Source: Cucumis sativus (taxonomy: Eukaryota > Streptophyta > Magnoliopsida > Cucurbitales > Cucurbitaceae). From it: 64,000 bases of DNA. The notes below the pieces were generated by a model, which ran no database searches, had not been told where the DNA came from, and saw only the letters and a list, made by a program, of their open reading frames with translations. The DNA is taken from the NCBI RefSeq assembly GCF_000004075.3, contig NC_026659.2:28600272-28664271 (forward strand), read 5' to 3'. The position numbers were made by a program, and so were the translations under genes. Each line of letters begins with the position of its first letter. Position 1 is the stretch's first letter. Below, one piece after another: positions 12,964-25,641 of this stretch.

Positions 12964-12990
<27 letters not shown>
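12964..12990. repeat. TC microsatellite
   Basis: An uninterrupted TC dinucleotide tract of about 13 units. It is a simple repeat. Confidence 0.95.
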
Positions 12991-14384
12991 TTAATTAAAA
13001 ACGACATCTTAATTTTCATGAGTAATATTTCAACATAATTTAAACGATTATTCAAAATTTTCATAATGATTGGTTTAGTTATCTAATATTTTAATAAATA
13101 AATCATTTTATACATTAATTCCAAAACATATATATACACAAAATGTTGTATAATTTTAAAGAAAATAAAAAGAGGTTTTAATAATTAGAAAAGAATAAAG
13201 GGAATTAAGGAGGTTGGAGAGAAGGTTGTGTAGAAGAGAAGGCTACAATCTTTAGTCACACGCAACACTTGGGGCTGCACATCACATGCTTCTAAATAAT
13301 GCACACACCCACTACACTATACTGCCCAAAACCCTTCATTATTTCTTTTCCCACCAAACCAAACCAATATATATATATATATATAAATGACTTGTGTTTT
13401 GGAAACTAAAGATCGATGCAACGTGGGGCCTTGATACATATATAGACAGGTTAGGGGTCTAGGGTTGGATGATTTGAGACCATTGAAGTTGTGTTGGATG
13501 TGAGGGGGGTTTTCAAGGACATGTTTAGATGATTAAAAAAAAAAAATCTTTAAATGATGGGCAGGTTTGGATATTATTTTTCTCCAATTATATCAAATGT
13601 GCATAACAACACCTTTGTTGAATCTATGTATATGGAGGTAGTTAATCCTACTCAATTATGTTTCTGTGAGATCCATAGATGATGAAGCTAAAGTCATTGT
13701 GTGCACAAATTGGGAGAGCACATGCATTATCTGATCTTAATTACTCCATTCTCCTTGTTCCTTGAGTACTGTTTTGTTGTGTGTAACTCTGAGATGTAAT
13801 AGGTTTGAATGTGGTTTGTTTGTTTTTGTTTGTGCAATCCATATTTGGGTTATCCGATCTCTCATGTTATAGTATTTACTATTTATTAAAGTGATTGCTA
13901 TTTCTCACTCGTCACCATCGTTCTTCCCCTTTTGTCACATTGTTTACTAAATATTATAACTGAGACTATAATAACCACAATTGTAATAACTAACTCAACG
14001 TCTCACAAGCTTATAGCTAAGTGTGACATTTTAAGAAGTTTTTAAATTATTGTAAAATCTATGGATGATTGGATGATGACTTTATCGTCGATTGACTCAT
14101 ATCAGATACTCCTACGAGCGATATTGTTTAGCACTCATAAACATCAAAAGCTTGATCTAAATTATACTATATTTATAAATATTTGTATTTGCAACTACAT
14201 CAAAGTAATAATTGTTTGGACACTTGAGCAATAGAAAGTTCGTTCCAAATATCTTGATTAAATTTATAAATATAAATCTTAATTACGCAAGCAATAGGTA
14301 AGCATTTATCAGCTTAAAATAATAAAATCCAACATAATGCATACACGTTTAGCAAGTCACGGGAATCAAATAGTCTCGATAAAT

Positions 14385-14478
14385 AAACAGTCAACTGAAT
14401 ATAGCTCAATGATTATGTCTTCGTCCAAGAGATAATAGATTTAAATCTCCTCTTTAAACAAAAAAAAAAAAAAAAAAA
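14385..14478 (+). repeat. tRNA-derived SINE-like relic with poly(A) tail
   Basis: An A-box-like ATAGCTCAATGATTATG near 14400 is followed by a B-box-like AGATTTAAATCTCC near 14437 and by a pure A tract at 14460-14478. A box, B box, short spacer and poly(A) in this order is the layout of a short tRNA-derived retroposon. There is no intact cloverleaf. Confidence 0.5.
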
Positions 14479-14643
14479 GGAATAATCATGATAAAAGAAT
14501 TTAATTTATTTAAACTAATTAACATCAGAGCAATGGATGAGACACACTATCCTTGAGGTAAGTATGAATGTACTATGTACCATAAAATATGAAAAAAGTA
14601 AACTAACTTTCCTTTTTTGAAAGATTCTTTCAAGGTTCTACTT

Positions 14644-17600
14644 CTAGATATTAACAGGGAGAGCAGTCAAAAAGGCCAAGGTGTAGGGAGAAGTAGACTT
14701 GCCAAATAGGGAGCACCAAGAAGGAAGCTTTGATATTACTCTTTCTGCTTTTGGGGTCAATCTGTTGAAATCAGTTCGCAGCTTTAGGAGTGGAGGAGGA
14801 ACTGTGTTACCCTTTACCCATCTTGTTGAGTTCTTTTTCCACAACAGTGTTAGAGCAAAACTTGTGGGTGCATCTTTTCCTCCTGAGAATTGAATAGTAT
14901 GCCATCCATCTACACTGCTCTTATTGCCAGTTGGAACGAGTTCGTCTTCGCCTATGCAAGACAAAATAAATGCTTGTTTGAGTCTAGCCAAAAATGGTGT
15001 AGAACAGTTGATCACAGTTCCTACGGACTATAACATTAGAAACACCTTTGACAAATTTTCTGTGTTTTGCATAGACCATAGTGGTAATTGACAGGTGATT
15101 TATGCAGTGATTTTAGCTTGAGTTAGGTGCGTGTGTTGGAAAAGAGTGTCCGTGCTTCATAGATAATATCCTTCGTTACACATTTTTTCCCTAGTAGCTC
15201 TGTACACACTTCACCTTATGCACCTCTTACTAATTTACCCCTCTATACAAACAAATTCTCTCACTCTATCTACCAACAATTCCTCGCTCTTTGTTTATTT
15301 ATTTTTTAAAGTTGTTTTCAATTTGTAAACTTTCTTTTATAATCCTTCAGTTCTTCAGATCTTGAATATACAAGATACTAAACGTTTAGTTTATAACGTA
15401 AAGCCAACGCTAATATCTCATAAATGAAAAGTATAAAAGACATGGATGTAAAGAACAGAACGGTGGAAAGAATTCATTAACATTTACCCATTTTTCATTA
15501 CCTTTAAACTTGAAATCTTCGATTTCATCAGTGTTGATACCAAGAGACCACCGTGTAGAACCCTTTGTATCAATCAAAATATTTGTAATTCTTCCATTGT
15601 TGCTAACGTCGCTATCCACGAGCAGCAAGGGAATATCAGACTTGTCCCACCCATCTTCACCATCTTCATGGGTCCAACAACCATAGTTAACAGAGAAGGT
15701 AACGTAATCAATAGGTTTGTCTCTACCACATGTGAACCCCTCATTGATATGTTCAATCTCCCTGGTCAACTTTCCAGGAGTTGTAGAGAATAGTGATACA
15801 TATGATACAGGATCTCGCTCTCCACCATATTCCGTTGTTGTATCTATAACATGGACAACCTGTGACAATCATTTTTCTTTTAAGAAATATCACAGCCAAT
15901 GCTCTAAATCTACATCATTCCAAATAAAAGTAGCAAAAATTGCAGAATGCCCATCAAATGTGTAATCTAAATCCATTTTACTATAGACGTCAACTCCAAA
16001 TGTGAATTGCAAAACCAATTTCAAGTGAAAAATCTATCAGTTTCTTTGAACCAAATAACCGTTTACAAAGTTCTAAATATATTTAGATCTCTTCTTCTAG
16101 CTTTCCTAAACTCAAATAACAAAAGTATGAGTTTCCGGGAAGCCACTTACTGTTATTTTTCATGGTCTGTTGTTTGATTGTAGGGTTTTGGAATAACATT
16201 CGTCAGTAAGCACGAGTAATCTTAAGTTGTGACATAATAATGATATTTGATCGATGAAAGGATAATTGGAGTTAAATCATGCAAGGAACTCCTTTTACGA
16301 AATGATGTAAAGCTTACTAAGTTTGGACAATCTAGTAAGGAGACAAAGAACAAAAGAACAAAAGTTGCACTTTCATTAAGTGCAAAGGAAGAATAGAAGA
16401 GGTGCTGAAGGACTTACATTTACAGTTCTGGCAGTGAGATCGGTAAACGGAGGGACAATGCCAGATGCCACAGCAGCAAGTGAAAAGCCAAAGAGAATGC
16501 ATGTTGCGAATATTATTGACCTTTTTGCATCTGCACCACAATCATTTACCTATAATTAGTAGACTGAAGGTGAATAATGAAAACCATTCAGAACAGTTAA
16601 TAAATCAGATGATGAGCTGACGAGAATATTTATGTAAGAAAAATGATCTGATAAAAAACAATTGAAGAAAATTCTCAAATCCATGTTTCTACTAATATCT
16701 GTGAAGGAAAACGATGAAAGCCCCAGGTCAAGTTGATTTGGCGAGCCAACAATGATCCAGTCTGATCATTACCCTAAGAAAATTATTAAGTTTCAAACTG
16801 GATTTAAGAGCTCTTGTAATCTATTTTGTCCTTTTGTCTTTCAGCCCGACAAGCAATCCTCTCTTCAACATCTTGGAAAAATACTATTTCTGTAAAATAA
16901 GTTTTTTCTTATCTACACAAACAGAAGTAAAGATACTATATATGCGCATATTATGAAGTAGGAATTTTGTTTTAAAAATTGCAAAGGTTTTTTATTGGAA
17001 AAATTAAATAATCTTTGAGATTGCAATAATTTCAAGAAAAGATCCGATAATCTCAAAATGGGTGCTTCTAATAGTCCATTCGAAAATAACTTTTCACTTT
17101 AAAAGTGACATCGATGATACCTAAGACAATCTATTATATAAAGTAAGAAAATAGATATATAGAAAAAAGAACCTGAGAGATGAAGATATGACAATAAATA
17201 GACGGAGGTCAGACACAAGATGATAGCAACAAAAACAGCAACTATCACGCTCCCCAGCCAGTCAGGAGTGCTACCTGGATTCCTACAAACAGTGAAAAGT
17301 GCATTCAGTACATATCTTCAGAGCATCTGAATAAGAGAGGAAGCTTTGAGGCATGGATGATAAGATATGGACTTTGAAACTTTTTGAGCGTGTTAAATCT
17401 AGAATCAATCCAAAAGCTCAAGCCAATAAATGGGTTACAGTAAATTGAATCATATGAAAACTCCTTTTAGAAATCCAAATAAGTGGAAAATAAATATTAA
17501 TTGGAAAGAAAATGACATTCTAGAGGTTCGATGTTCAAACCTGGGTTCTCTTGCTCTAATACAATATTAAACCATGAATCAAGCTAAAAGCAAAGGCTAA

Positions 17601-20600
17601 GCTGATGATTGTGATAAATTTAGTTATATCAATCATCCAACATATAGAACACCTCTAAATTATCTCATGTGGACCATTCATCGTCATATATGGACAGTTT
17701 TGTGTAAAAGCAGTTAACCAAACAAATAGAAAGACTGCAAGATCCTTGCAATTAGTTCTTGCTTCTATAGAGAAGGATGACTGGGTGTCACTCCTCCAGT
17801 CCTCCTTATGGGGGTCATAACTTCTTTCTCAATTATCAGCTCAGTAAGCCTTCGGTAGCCACTACCTTTCCACAATAGCAAGGCAGGAAAGGTTTGGTTG
17901 GTATTTGGTAATATTCAAAACTTTTAGACATCTTTATTGTTGAAAGGCTGACAGATTGGCTGAACAGGAAGTGCTGAACTTTGAAAAAATTTGGGCTATT
18001 CTCTACTAAATCCTACTTTTAACTTTCTCGTTAGCAAATATAAACTTCTTTGCCAGCCCAACAAAAGGGCTAGTTGGAATAAGAGTGAGTGTGTGTGTGT
18101 TCTATACATATATAGGACTAAATCCTTCATTTGGTCCTTTTTCATAGGACTTAATATCATAATCAGCTGTAGAAGAAACTTCTCACTAATTGCCTCGATC
18201 AAAGTTGGTGCATCAAGAATAGAAGATCAGAAGATCAAAACCATCTCGGCACTTTATAGTTTTTAGCACTAATGCTTCCATCGAGGTTTAAAGAAAATCA
18301 GAAGAACTTTCAGCTTAATGATAAATAGCATACCTATCAAATCGAACTGCACTACCAATGAGACTGCTAGCCAAACGAATAATAGTACCAGCTGAGACTA
18401 AAAGTGGCACAGTTAAGCCTATCAACAGTGTTGCAAGTTTGAGAGGCTTTGGAAATCTTGCAGGGGTTAAAGTTGCTTCGAGCAAGCCATCTGGATGAAA
18501 ACATGTAGCTCATTTAAAATTAAGACTACTGTGAATTGAATTTACTACTCGACAGTGTCAACATGAACAAAATACAAGTAGTATTGTCAGAAAAGATAGG
18601 GCTAAATTCTAAACTTACATGCAAATGCTGGAGAAACTAACCAAACAAGAGCTAAATAGGATGATCCAATTTTATAGTAGTTGCCTATTATCAGAAAAAT
18701 GAGCCACTGAAAAGATCCTGCTTTAAAGAGCCATCTTTCAGCCTCTAACCTGATCAGTTCTGCACGGGTAGCGGGCAACAGCTGCTCTCTTTTGGAATAT
18801 ACATTAGATAAATAGGTGTGAAGGATTAGAAAACCAACGTATTGACCAGCCAATGCTCCAAGAAAGGCAGGAGCAACAAATAACCCAACGGCCAACCATG
18901 GACTTGCAACATAGGGAACAGGTGATGATGATATTACAGGTAGAATGAAGGCAACAGAAGCAGAGAAACTTAGCGAAAATATCCACATTAAAACCAAGCT
19001 CAAACATGACAACGCCAGAGAAACTGCAGCCGGAAAACCACCCATGACTAGAGATGTAATCCATATCATAAGCGACTGGATGATCACCGAGTTGTGAAGC
19101 AAGGTTGCAAATCTTTGACGATACACAATCATGTATGTTCCCTGATCAGTTAGGCATAATGAACAAATAACTAACTGAAAATTACAAAAAAGAAAAAAAA
19201 TGCATGTGCTGGTTCCAAAGGAAGGCCAAATTGAAGGTTATGACAAACAAAAATTACTGAAAATAGCCACTTGACTATAACTTTTTTACTCATCATTATT
19301 CATCAAGAATAGAATAAGAGACAAACCAGAGATCTGAAACTGAAAGTGACAAAAAGGAGAAAAAATGCAGCTGGGTGGGTGGTTCCAAAGGCAGCTAAGA
19401 ATATTATTATAAAAAATATTTCCCAAAAATTGTGAAAATCCAAAACAACAAAAAACAGCTTTTAGAAACAATTTCGAAAAAAGAAAATACACCAAAATAA
19501 TCCCTTATTAACAAAACCTAAAAGAACAAAAAACAGTATATAGAAACACTTACCCAAATAACCACTTAATAATTAAAATAAAAAATACAAATACAAATAT
19601 TGTTAAAATTAATAATAAAAAGAGTGAGTAATCTAAGGATAAAAAAGGAGTCTTACCAGGATGTCAAAATATACAGCTTTGTCTTGATCAGCATGCTGAC
19701 TTTTAATTACATTTTCAGAAAGTTTAGGGGAAGGAGCAGCATGCAGCAGAAAAGCAAGCATGTTTTCTCCAAGATGTTGAAGAGATCCTGGTTTTAGAAG
19801 CTCAAACTTGTCATTCTGCAGATTAAATGTACAGAGTAATGAAAGTGCTATCCTTCCAGATCAATTTTAGTTTGGGCATTAGCTTCTTAAAGTATTTAGT
19901 CACGAAACCTCGACGGTATTTCTTCTTACTCAGCATGCTCTACAGGCATTGCCTTAATTGCTTTTTGAAATTTAAAATCTACAGAGAGAGTTATCAAGTA
20001 TCTTAACTCTTCAACTCCAAATACTGATTTCCCCTTATTTTTTCATTTACAGAAAGAAAAGGCTTGCTGATGGTATAACTTATACGCCCACATAGTATTA
20101 GAACTAGATCTGATTACTTAGTAAATGCATAAAAACAAATGCCCCGACCATATTTGACTGAGTGCAGAAACAATTATCAGAATCTTTAGCTATAGATGCA
20201 GACATGCAAGCCATCATATGAAACTGCACAAATACTTATGACACAAACCATAACAGCTGCATCTTTAAATTTCCAGCTTAGCTGATGCAGAGTTGACCAC
20301 GAAAGGAAGATAGAGTTTATATAACTGTTGTTCAATCAGTTAAATGTAAAATTGCTAAAACTTTATCAATATGCAAAGCACAAACTGAAGGGTTCTGTAA
20401 GATATTAAGATTCATTCCTCTGATTGTCATTGAATATAAAAACTCTAGTGAAACGCCAACAAGAAACTTCTAGATACAGTTAACAGAGAAATGAAGTTAA
20501 ATAATAGAGAACCTTCGTGTGATAAACTGCAGTGTTGTCTGCATATGCAAAGTCAAGTCCCGACAGACCAGCAAGTTCTCTGTAGATTTGAAAATCCGTT

Positions 20601-23259
20601 CCAGACTTAATGGCTCCAGAAGTAAAAAGATCCTATAAGATAGCAGTTACTCCTCACTTCTATTTATGTCAAAAAAAAAAAAAGGAGAGAGAGATTGAGA
20701 GGGGGAAGAAATTACCAACCTCGGATACTATTTGAGCAGACGGGTATTTTGCAACTGATGCAAAGGTCTCGACAGCCCATGGATGTGAACCAGTCTATCA
20801 GATGAAGATTCACGAGAGAATTATAACTTCATAACTGAAAGCAAACAGTAATACATAAACTGTCACCTGTGTGACTTGGTATTGATTAAATAACAATTTA
20901 CTGCCAAGACCTGAAATATTCCAGATTTCCCTCCAATACCAATGGCCTCTAAATCAACAGCCAAGCGAATAGTTTTACTCCAGGGATGCTGCATTGTTAA
21001 ATTCTACATCAGTTCTACAATTTGAGACACGATTTCTAACTGTTACTATGCCATATGTCCTCCACCTCATTTTAGTATACTACAGGAGTAGTGCCGAAAA
21101 TACATCGGTTCTCTCATTTTCGCCATGTACAAACATACAGATGATCAAAGCAATCAGCATAAAACTTTCAGAACAAATTAAGTAGGTCAATTATGGAAAA
21201 ACACTATCGGGTGTTCTGGTTTCTTCAGATACCCATAAAACATGATAAAGAATTTTGATTTCCTTAATATGCTAGAAAATATTTGAGGAGGCCTAACATA
21301 ACAAATAGTAGTTGCACAAGGAAGAGGTACTAGGAATCCAGTCCATGTGATACTTGACCTTGAAAACTGGAGAAGAAAATCATCCAAGTAAAGTAATACT
21401 AACCTGAGTCATAAAGCTATGGGCACCATTGAGACCCTCCTCCTCCCCAGTATTAAATAAAAATATCACACCACTTTTGAATCCATGAGCCCACTGAGAA
21501 ATCCCTCGGGCAAGCTCTAACATGACAGCAATACAAGAGCTACAATCCCCTGCTCCTTCACTAAAACAAGTATAGCACATACTATATTTTAGGGCTCCAT
21601 GGACAGAATATAATAATGGTAAGAACTGATTGATGAGAATAAAGTCATACGTTGAGAAAACAGTGTCAATGTGAGAAGAAACTAGAATTGTATTTTCTCC
21701 AGCTTCATCAGCATACTTTGGCAACACCCTTAATATAACATGATATAGATCTGAATACATAAGTGTTTTCCCCCGAAATAGACCACCAGAAAGACGATTT
21801 ACTCCAGATTTTGCATGAAATTTTTGCACTTCAACATCAACTTCCCAATGAGCTGTTTTCTTTATTTTTTCTGCTGTTTTTAACACATACTGGAGAAAAC
21901 AGCATTGTGTCAAGTATCTATGTACGCTTGTGCAAAAAGGATAAATAGACTGATGTAATCCATTATGCAATCTCACTGTGAGTGAGCATGTGTAGGGGAG
22001 AGAGAGGTCAAGTAGATGGTCTTACATGATGAGCAAAAATTCAAAGTAGTCATTCCCAAAGAAATCAACTCTAAAACTTGAAATCCTTTGGAAAAGGGAG
22101 AAAAAAAAAGTCTTTGATATAAAGTGGTCAGTGTGCAAAATTAACAATGTTTTTTTTTGGTAGAAACAACTATTTTCATTAAGAGAGAATGAAATAAAAT
22201 TTTAACGATGTGTTATATATAATTCACATCTAAAATTTGAACTACTACCAAGAATAATGCTCTCGTTTTTAACTAGGGACAGTAAGTTAAACATGATGTG
22301 ACATTTTTTCTCTATGATGCTGCAGAGTGATCATAGAAATAAAATGAAGAGTTGCGTTGGTCTGAACTTGACAAGAAAAACATTTTATTTGTCAAATATT
22401 AAAATCAACCAATACTTCCTAATCATAAAATTCAGATTAGTTGCATGCGAATAAAAATGAAAGTCGGACTAGATATTGGCTTTAAGACTCCATGCTCGTT
22501 TAGTTCTTGAAACTTCAATTTGTACTGTACATCTTATCTCTTCTTCTCTTCAATTTTATTGTATAAAAGGTTAACTTGCTAATTAATAGACCTTTTACTT
22601 GCCCACCAATATGTGAGGGTGGGAATCGAACCTCAAACCTTCAAGTTGACAGTACACATTCATGTCAATTGAGTTATTCTCATTTCGGTTAATTTACTAA
22701 TTAATAGACACCCAATAAAAATTGAGGATACTTGCAAAACACATTCATGCATATGACGTACTAACAAAGTGGATGTTGTTATCTATCCTTTTCCTTTCAG
22801 ACCATGAGGTACCAATTACCAATTATAATTGAATTACAGATAGGTTTGTATTTTACAAAAGAGTTTGTTGAATAGCATGCCAAACTGAAGGTAATACAAA
22901 ATAAATATCAACCCAGAAAAGTGATTAACCTCCAGTGCGAGATCGAGTGCATCAGATCCAACAGGATGAGGACCCAATGAAGTTAACGCCTTAACGTGCT
23001 TCAAAGCCTCAGCCTCGGAGAAACCTCTTTTGCCAGCCTTCTCCGCACTAAGGGGGATAGGTAATTTCTCAAACTGTTGTTGATAAACGGCCCGGAAGCC
23101 ATATATGGTAAACACAAGCAAGGACAGCCATACATATAGTGACCTCTGTGGCCTTACTACTGATATCGTTTGAGGAGCACTGTCATCAACATTAGGAACA
23201 TTTTCTTCAGGCTTCTTGAATGGTTTACGCGATTCTGATGAACTTCCAGTCCGTCCCAT
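14644..23259 (-). CDS. ER membrane metallopeptidase, M28 family (ERMP1-like)
   Basis: Thirteen coding exons join without a phase break: 23259-22930, 21889-21651, 21560-21404, 20988-20911, 20794-20720, 20632-20513, 19815-19657, 19141-18619, 18490-18334, 17282-17173, 16530-16418, 15859-15502 and 14951-14644. The product is 908 residues, the usual size for plant ERMP1-like proteins. A cytosolic N-terminus precedes one membrane segment (about 41-58). The lumenal M28 peptidase domain follows, with likely zinc ligands and catalytic residues His183 and Asp185 (SHIDTV), Asp195 (GAGDCSS), Glu229-231 (NTGEEEG), Glu256 (VDLEAIG) and His331 (VYHTK). Residues about 395-680 contain many hydrophobic segments, and a lumenal C-terminal domain ends the protein. 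Family knowledge: zinc aminopeptidase-type fold in the endoplasmic reticulum; substrates in plants are not clear. All peptidase ligands appear kept, so I infer an active enzyme. Confidence 0.96.
22540..22720 (-). repeat. tRNA-derived SINE-like relic in ERMP1 intron 1
   Basis: On the minus strand an A-box-like TAACTCAATTGACATGAATG (about 22657-22676) is followed by a good B box GAGGTTCGATTCC (about 22622-22634). The internal promoter pair is separated by roughly tRNA spacing. It lies inside the first coding intron of the ERMP1-like gene and has the same orientation as that gene. Confidence 0.5.
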
Positions 23260-23297
23260 TATTAGATGATAAATAATAATCTAACACAATGAAAACG

Positions 23298-23948
23298 TCT
23301 GCAGGGGACAGAAATCAAGGGAACTGCAGTCAGTAAGATATCTCCAAATTGATTCACTAGTTCATAAACTGAAAATTGATTCATAACAAAGGCATAGAAA
23401 AAAAAATGTGCATTCGATGCATAATATAAAAAACACAGCATCAAACGACAGATTCATTGCCTCCCTCATTCTTCAGCTTAGAGCTACATCTCAATAAAAT
23501 ATAGTCAGAAGCAAAATTCCAAATCTAATCGTCCATGATCGCCTTAAGCAAACCAGTAGGCACAGCCACAACGCATACAGTGAAACAAACATGAAGAAAT
23601 TGCATGTTACATAGTGAAAAAAAAAAAAAAAAAACATAGACCCAGCTCTACCGATACCGTAATAGCGTCAAATATTTCTTCAAATAAAAACAAAGATCCG
23701 AGAGTTGAGGTAATGATTGCAAAAGGAAAACAGGGGAAAACTTACACAGTGGACTACAATTGGAACAGTTTCATGAAACAGTGAAGAATTGATAGATAGA
23801 GGGGTCGAGGAAGAAAAGAGAATACCACATCCGATTGGGAAATTGAGGATTTCGAGAGGAAAATGAGATCGAAGGAAGTGGAAAATTGATGGGCGCGGTA
23901 GAGGTCGTTGGGAGTCCACTGTCAGTATGGCTCGCGTCATGTGGGTAT
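23298..23948 (-). promoter_or_regulatory. Likely 5' leader of the ERMP1-like gene with a leader intron
   Basis: On the minus strand a good donor (ATGTG|GTATTC, exon end 23826) can pair with an acceptor TCCCCTGCAG (intron end 23299), giving a leader intron of about 527 bp and a second leader segment of about 39 bases before the ATG at 23259. Splice-site strength is the only evidence. The transcription start is not visible. Confidence 0.4.
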
Positions 23949-23949
23949 A

Positions 23950-25380
23950 GGATGACGATTATGGCATATATGATATGGGTTCATCATTGTGGGATTATCA
24001 TTTAATTACGTACTTCCCTTTTTAACCATATGCAATGGTTTAATGTAACTTTACAAAATTGAGGTACTCCGGTTTAATATAACTCCATAGGTAACACATT
24101 CCATCTCCTGCTTAGTGTAGCTCAATATAAAGGTAGGTTTGTATCTCAACCACTTTGTAATTTTACTACTGTCAATCACATCATCATTTGATAACGTCTA
24201 TCAAATTATTTTGTAGGAATCTACAAATGTTTTGGTTGAGATTGGTATATTTACAATTATCGGTTTTGATTGCTATTCCATTTTTTAGTAATTTACCAAA
24301 AAAAACTCATAATGTTCTTTTTTTTTTTGCTTGTATAACATAATAAGAAAAGTCGAGTCATCGTTTTTTTTTACGTATTTCATGTATGTCGTTGCCATTT
24401 ATATATTCTTTGCGATTTAGTAATCATGGATCATTGTAATTAAGGTCCGAGATTGCATAATTAAAGTAAAGTCTTCCATTCTATGACATCTCGAGGCAAT
24501 ATATATCAGATATCAAATAAAATAAAGGCAAATTTCTTTCATCTGGATCATCTTAGTGCCACTAAGGTCCAAGAGGAAATACAATGACTTAAGGAATAAT
24601 TATTTCATATTGGGGTATCTTGGCGTATGGTATGCCCGACATCGTGCACCACAAATCTACACGATTGTGTATCACACGTGTGTTGGTCGATTTATTTCAT
24701 TGACGGGTGATTTTGGTATTTTAGGTTGTGGGCCTATGAGTTTTTTTTGTTTTCAAAATTGTTATTATTTTTTAAAAGTAACCAATTTTGTAGGTTATTA
24801 TAATAAATAGCAATATTAGGAATAACAATGGTTAATATTCATAAATATAAAAAACAGTAAATAATATTTACCTCTGTAAGAAAATGAAAAAATCAATGAT
24901 CAAACTTTATTAGTTTGCCATTTTTTTCTTCTAAACTGTTGTTTGGTTGTTCAATATCATATATAAAATGTATAAGAAACAGTCAAATCTAAATTACGTA
25001 GAATCTTTAAAAAGTCGACTACCTAAATTTAAACGAATAAATCTAAATTATAGTGTATAAATATATTAGATGCTTGGTCCAAATAGGAGGACATTTTTTA
25101 TATTTTTCATCGTGGAGTTGTGAACTTTTTATGTTTTTGAATTTATTTTATATAAATATTTTGTCGTATTTCTTAAAAGAAACCAATAATAATTAAATAC
25201 GTAGTAATATTTTAAAAAATTACAAAGCAAAGTTTATCTACGATAGACTTCTATAGCTGATAAACTAGTAATAGAATAATATTTGTAATATAGTTCATTA
25301 GTGATAGACTTTTATCATCGATAGATTTTAACAAATTTGGGTATATTTGTCGTATCGGAAATTGTTGCTATATTTATCCG
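23950..25380. other. Intergenic region between divergent genes
   Basis: About 1.4 kb of AT-rich DNA separates the start regions of the ERMP1-like gene (leftward) and the DCP2 gene (rightward). It holds one copy of a dispersed repeat (about 24400-24830) and a foldback-type fragment (about 25215-25390). No gene was recognised. Confidence 0.6.
24400..24830 (+). repeat. Dispersed repeat, copy 1
   Basis: Several blocks match the stretch at 32010-32460 in the same order and orientation: tgtaattaaggt, atggtatgc, aatctaca-gat-gtgtat, and ttttggtatttta-gtt. Between the blocks the two copies have diverged. This is most likely an old transposon or solo terminal repeat. The family is not recognised. Confidence 0.55.
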
Positions 25381-25390
25381 AAATAAAAAT
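25215..25390. repeat. Foldback-type MITE relic
   Basis: Repeated GATAGACTT and GATAGATTTT words in an AT-rich context (near 25240, 25305 and 25320), ending in TTGCTATATTT, resemble the 2580-2685 foldback. The ends are not sharply defined. Confidence 0.35.
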
Positions 25391-25448
25391 GGGCCAAACC
25401 ATCTCCTGACAAACTTACCGATCGGCCCACCAGCAACAAAATTGGGCC
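25390..25448 (+). promoter_or_regulatory. Site II-type promoter elements of the DCP2 gene
   Basis: TGGGCC occurs at 25390-25395, its reverse complement GGCCCA at 25424-25429, and TGGGCC again at 25443-25448. This is about 195-250 bp upstream of the DCP2 start codon. TGGGCY site II elements are known TCP-factor targets in plant promoters of broadly expressed growth and housekeeping genes. No clear TATA box lies nearby, which fits such promoters. Confidence 0.55.
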
Positions 25449-25641
25449 GAACTATTTTTTCAAATCGACTCGTCGGCCAGGACGAAAAAAGTCCAAAGGA
25501 GATCGCAGAAATGTGACGACGTGTCGGCTCAGTCCCCATAGATATCTTTCGACTTGGCGAAATGAGCTGAAACAGTTCTTAAAGATGAGCAGAGTGTAGA
25601 CAGTAGATTCTTTTTGGCGATCTTCATCATACCATATAGCC

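Larger units (their letters stand above)
11313..14640. other. GATA 3' region and intergenic DNA
   Basis: The first 400 bp or so is likely the GATA 3' untranslated region: GAA repeats, a GGTT repeat, T-rich stretches, and TAATGAAA near 11701. The rest is AT-rich DNA with a (TC)n tract at 12964-12990, an (AT)n tract near 13367-13385 and a SINE-like relic at 14385-14478. No coding region or hairpin precursor was recognised. Confidence 0.6.

Noticed and set aside
15410-19132. Treating the ERMP1-like exon frames (such as 15410-15868 and 18602-19132) as separate genes
   Set aside because: They join by consensus splice sites in the right phase into one 908-residue protein that matches the known domain order of the family.
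22622-22634. A functional tRNA gene on the minus strand because of a good B box
   Set aside because: No acceptor stem or anticodon arm can be formed around it. It fits a decayed SINE better.
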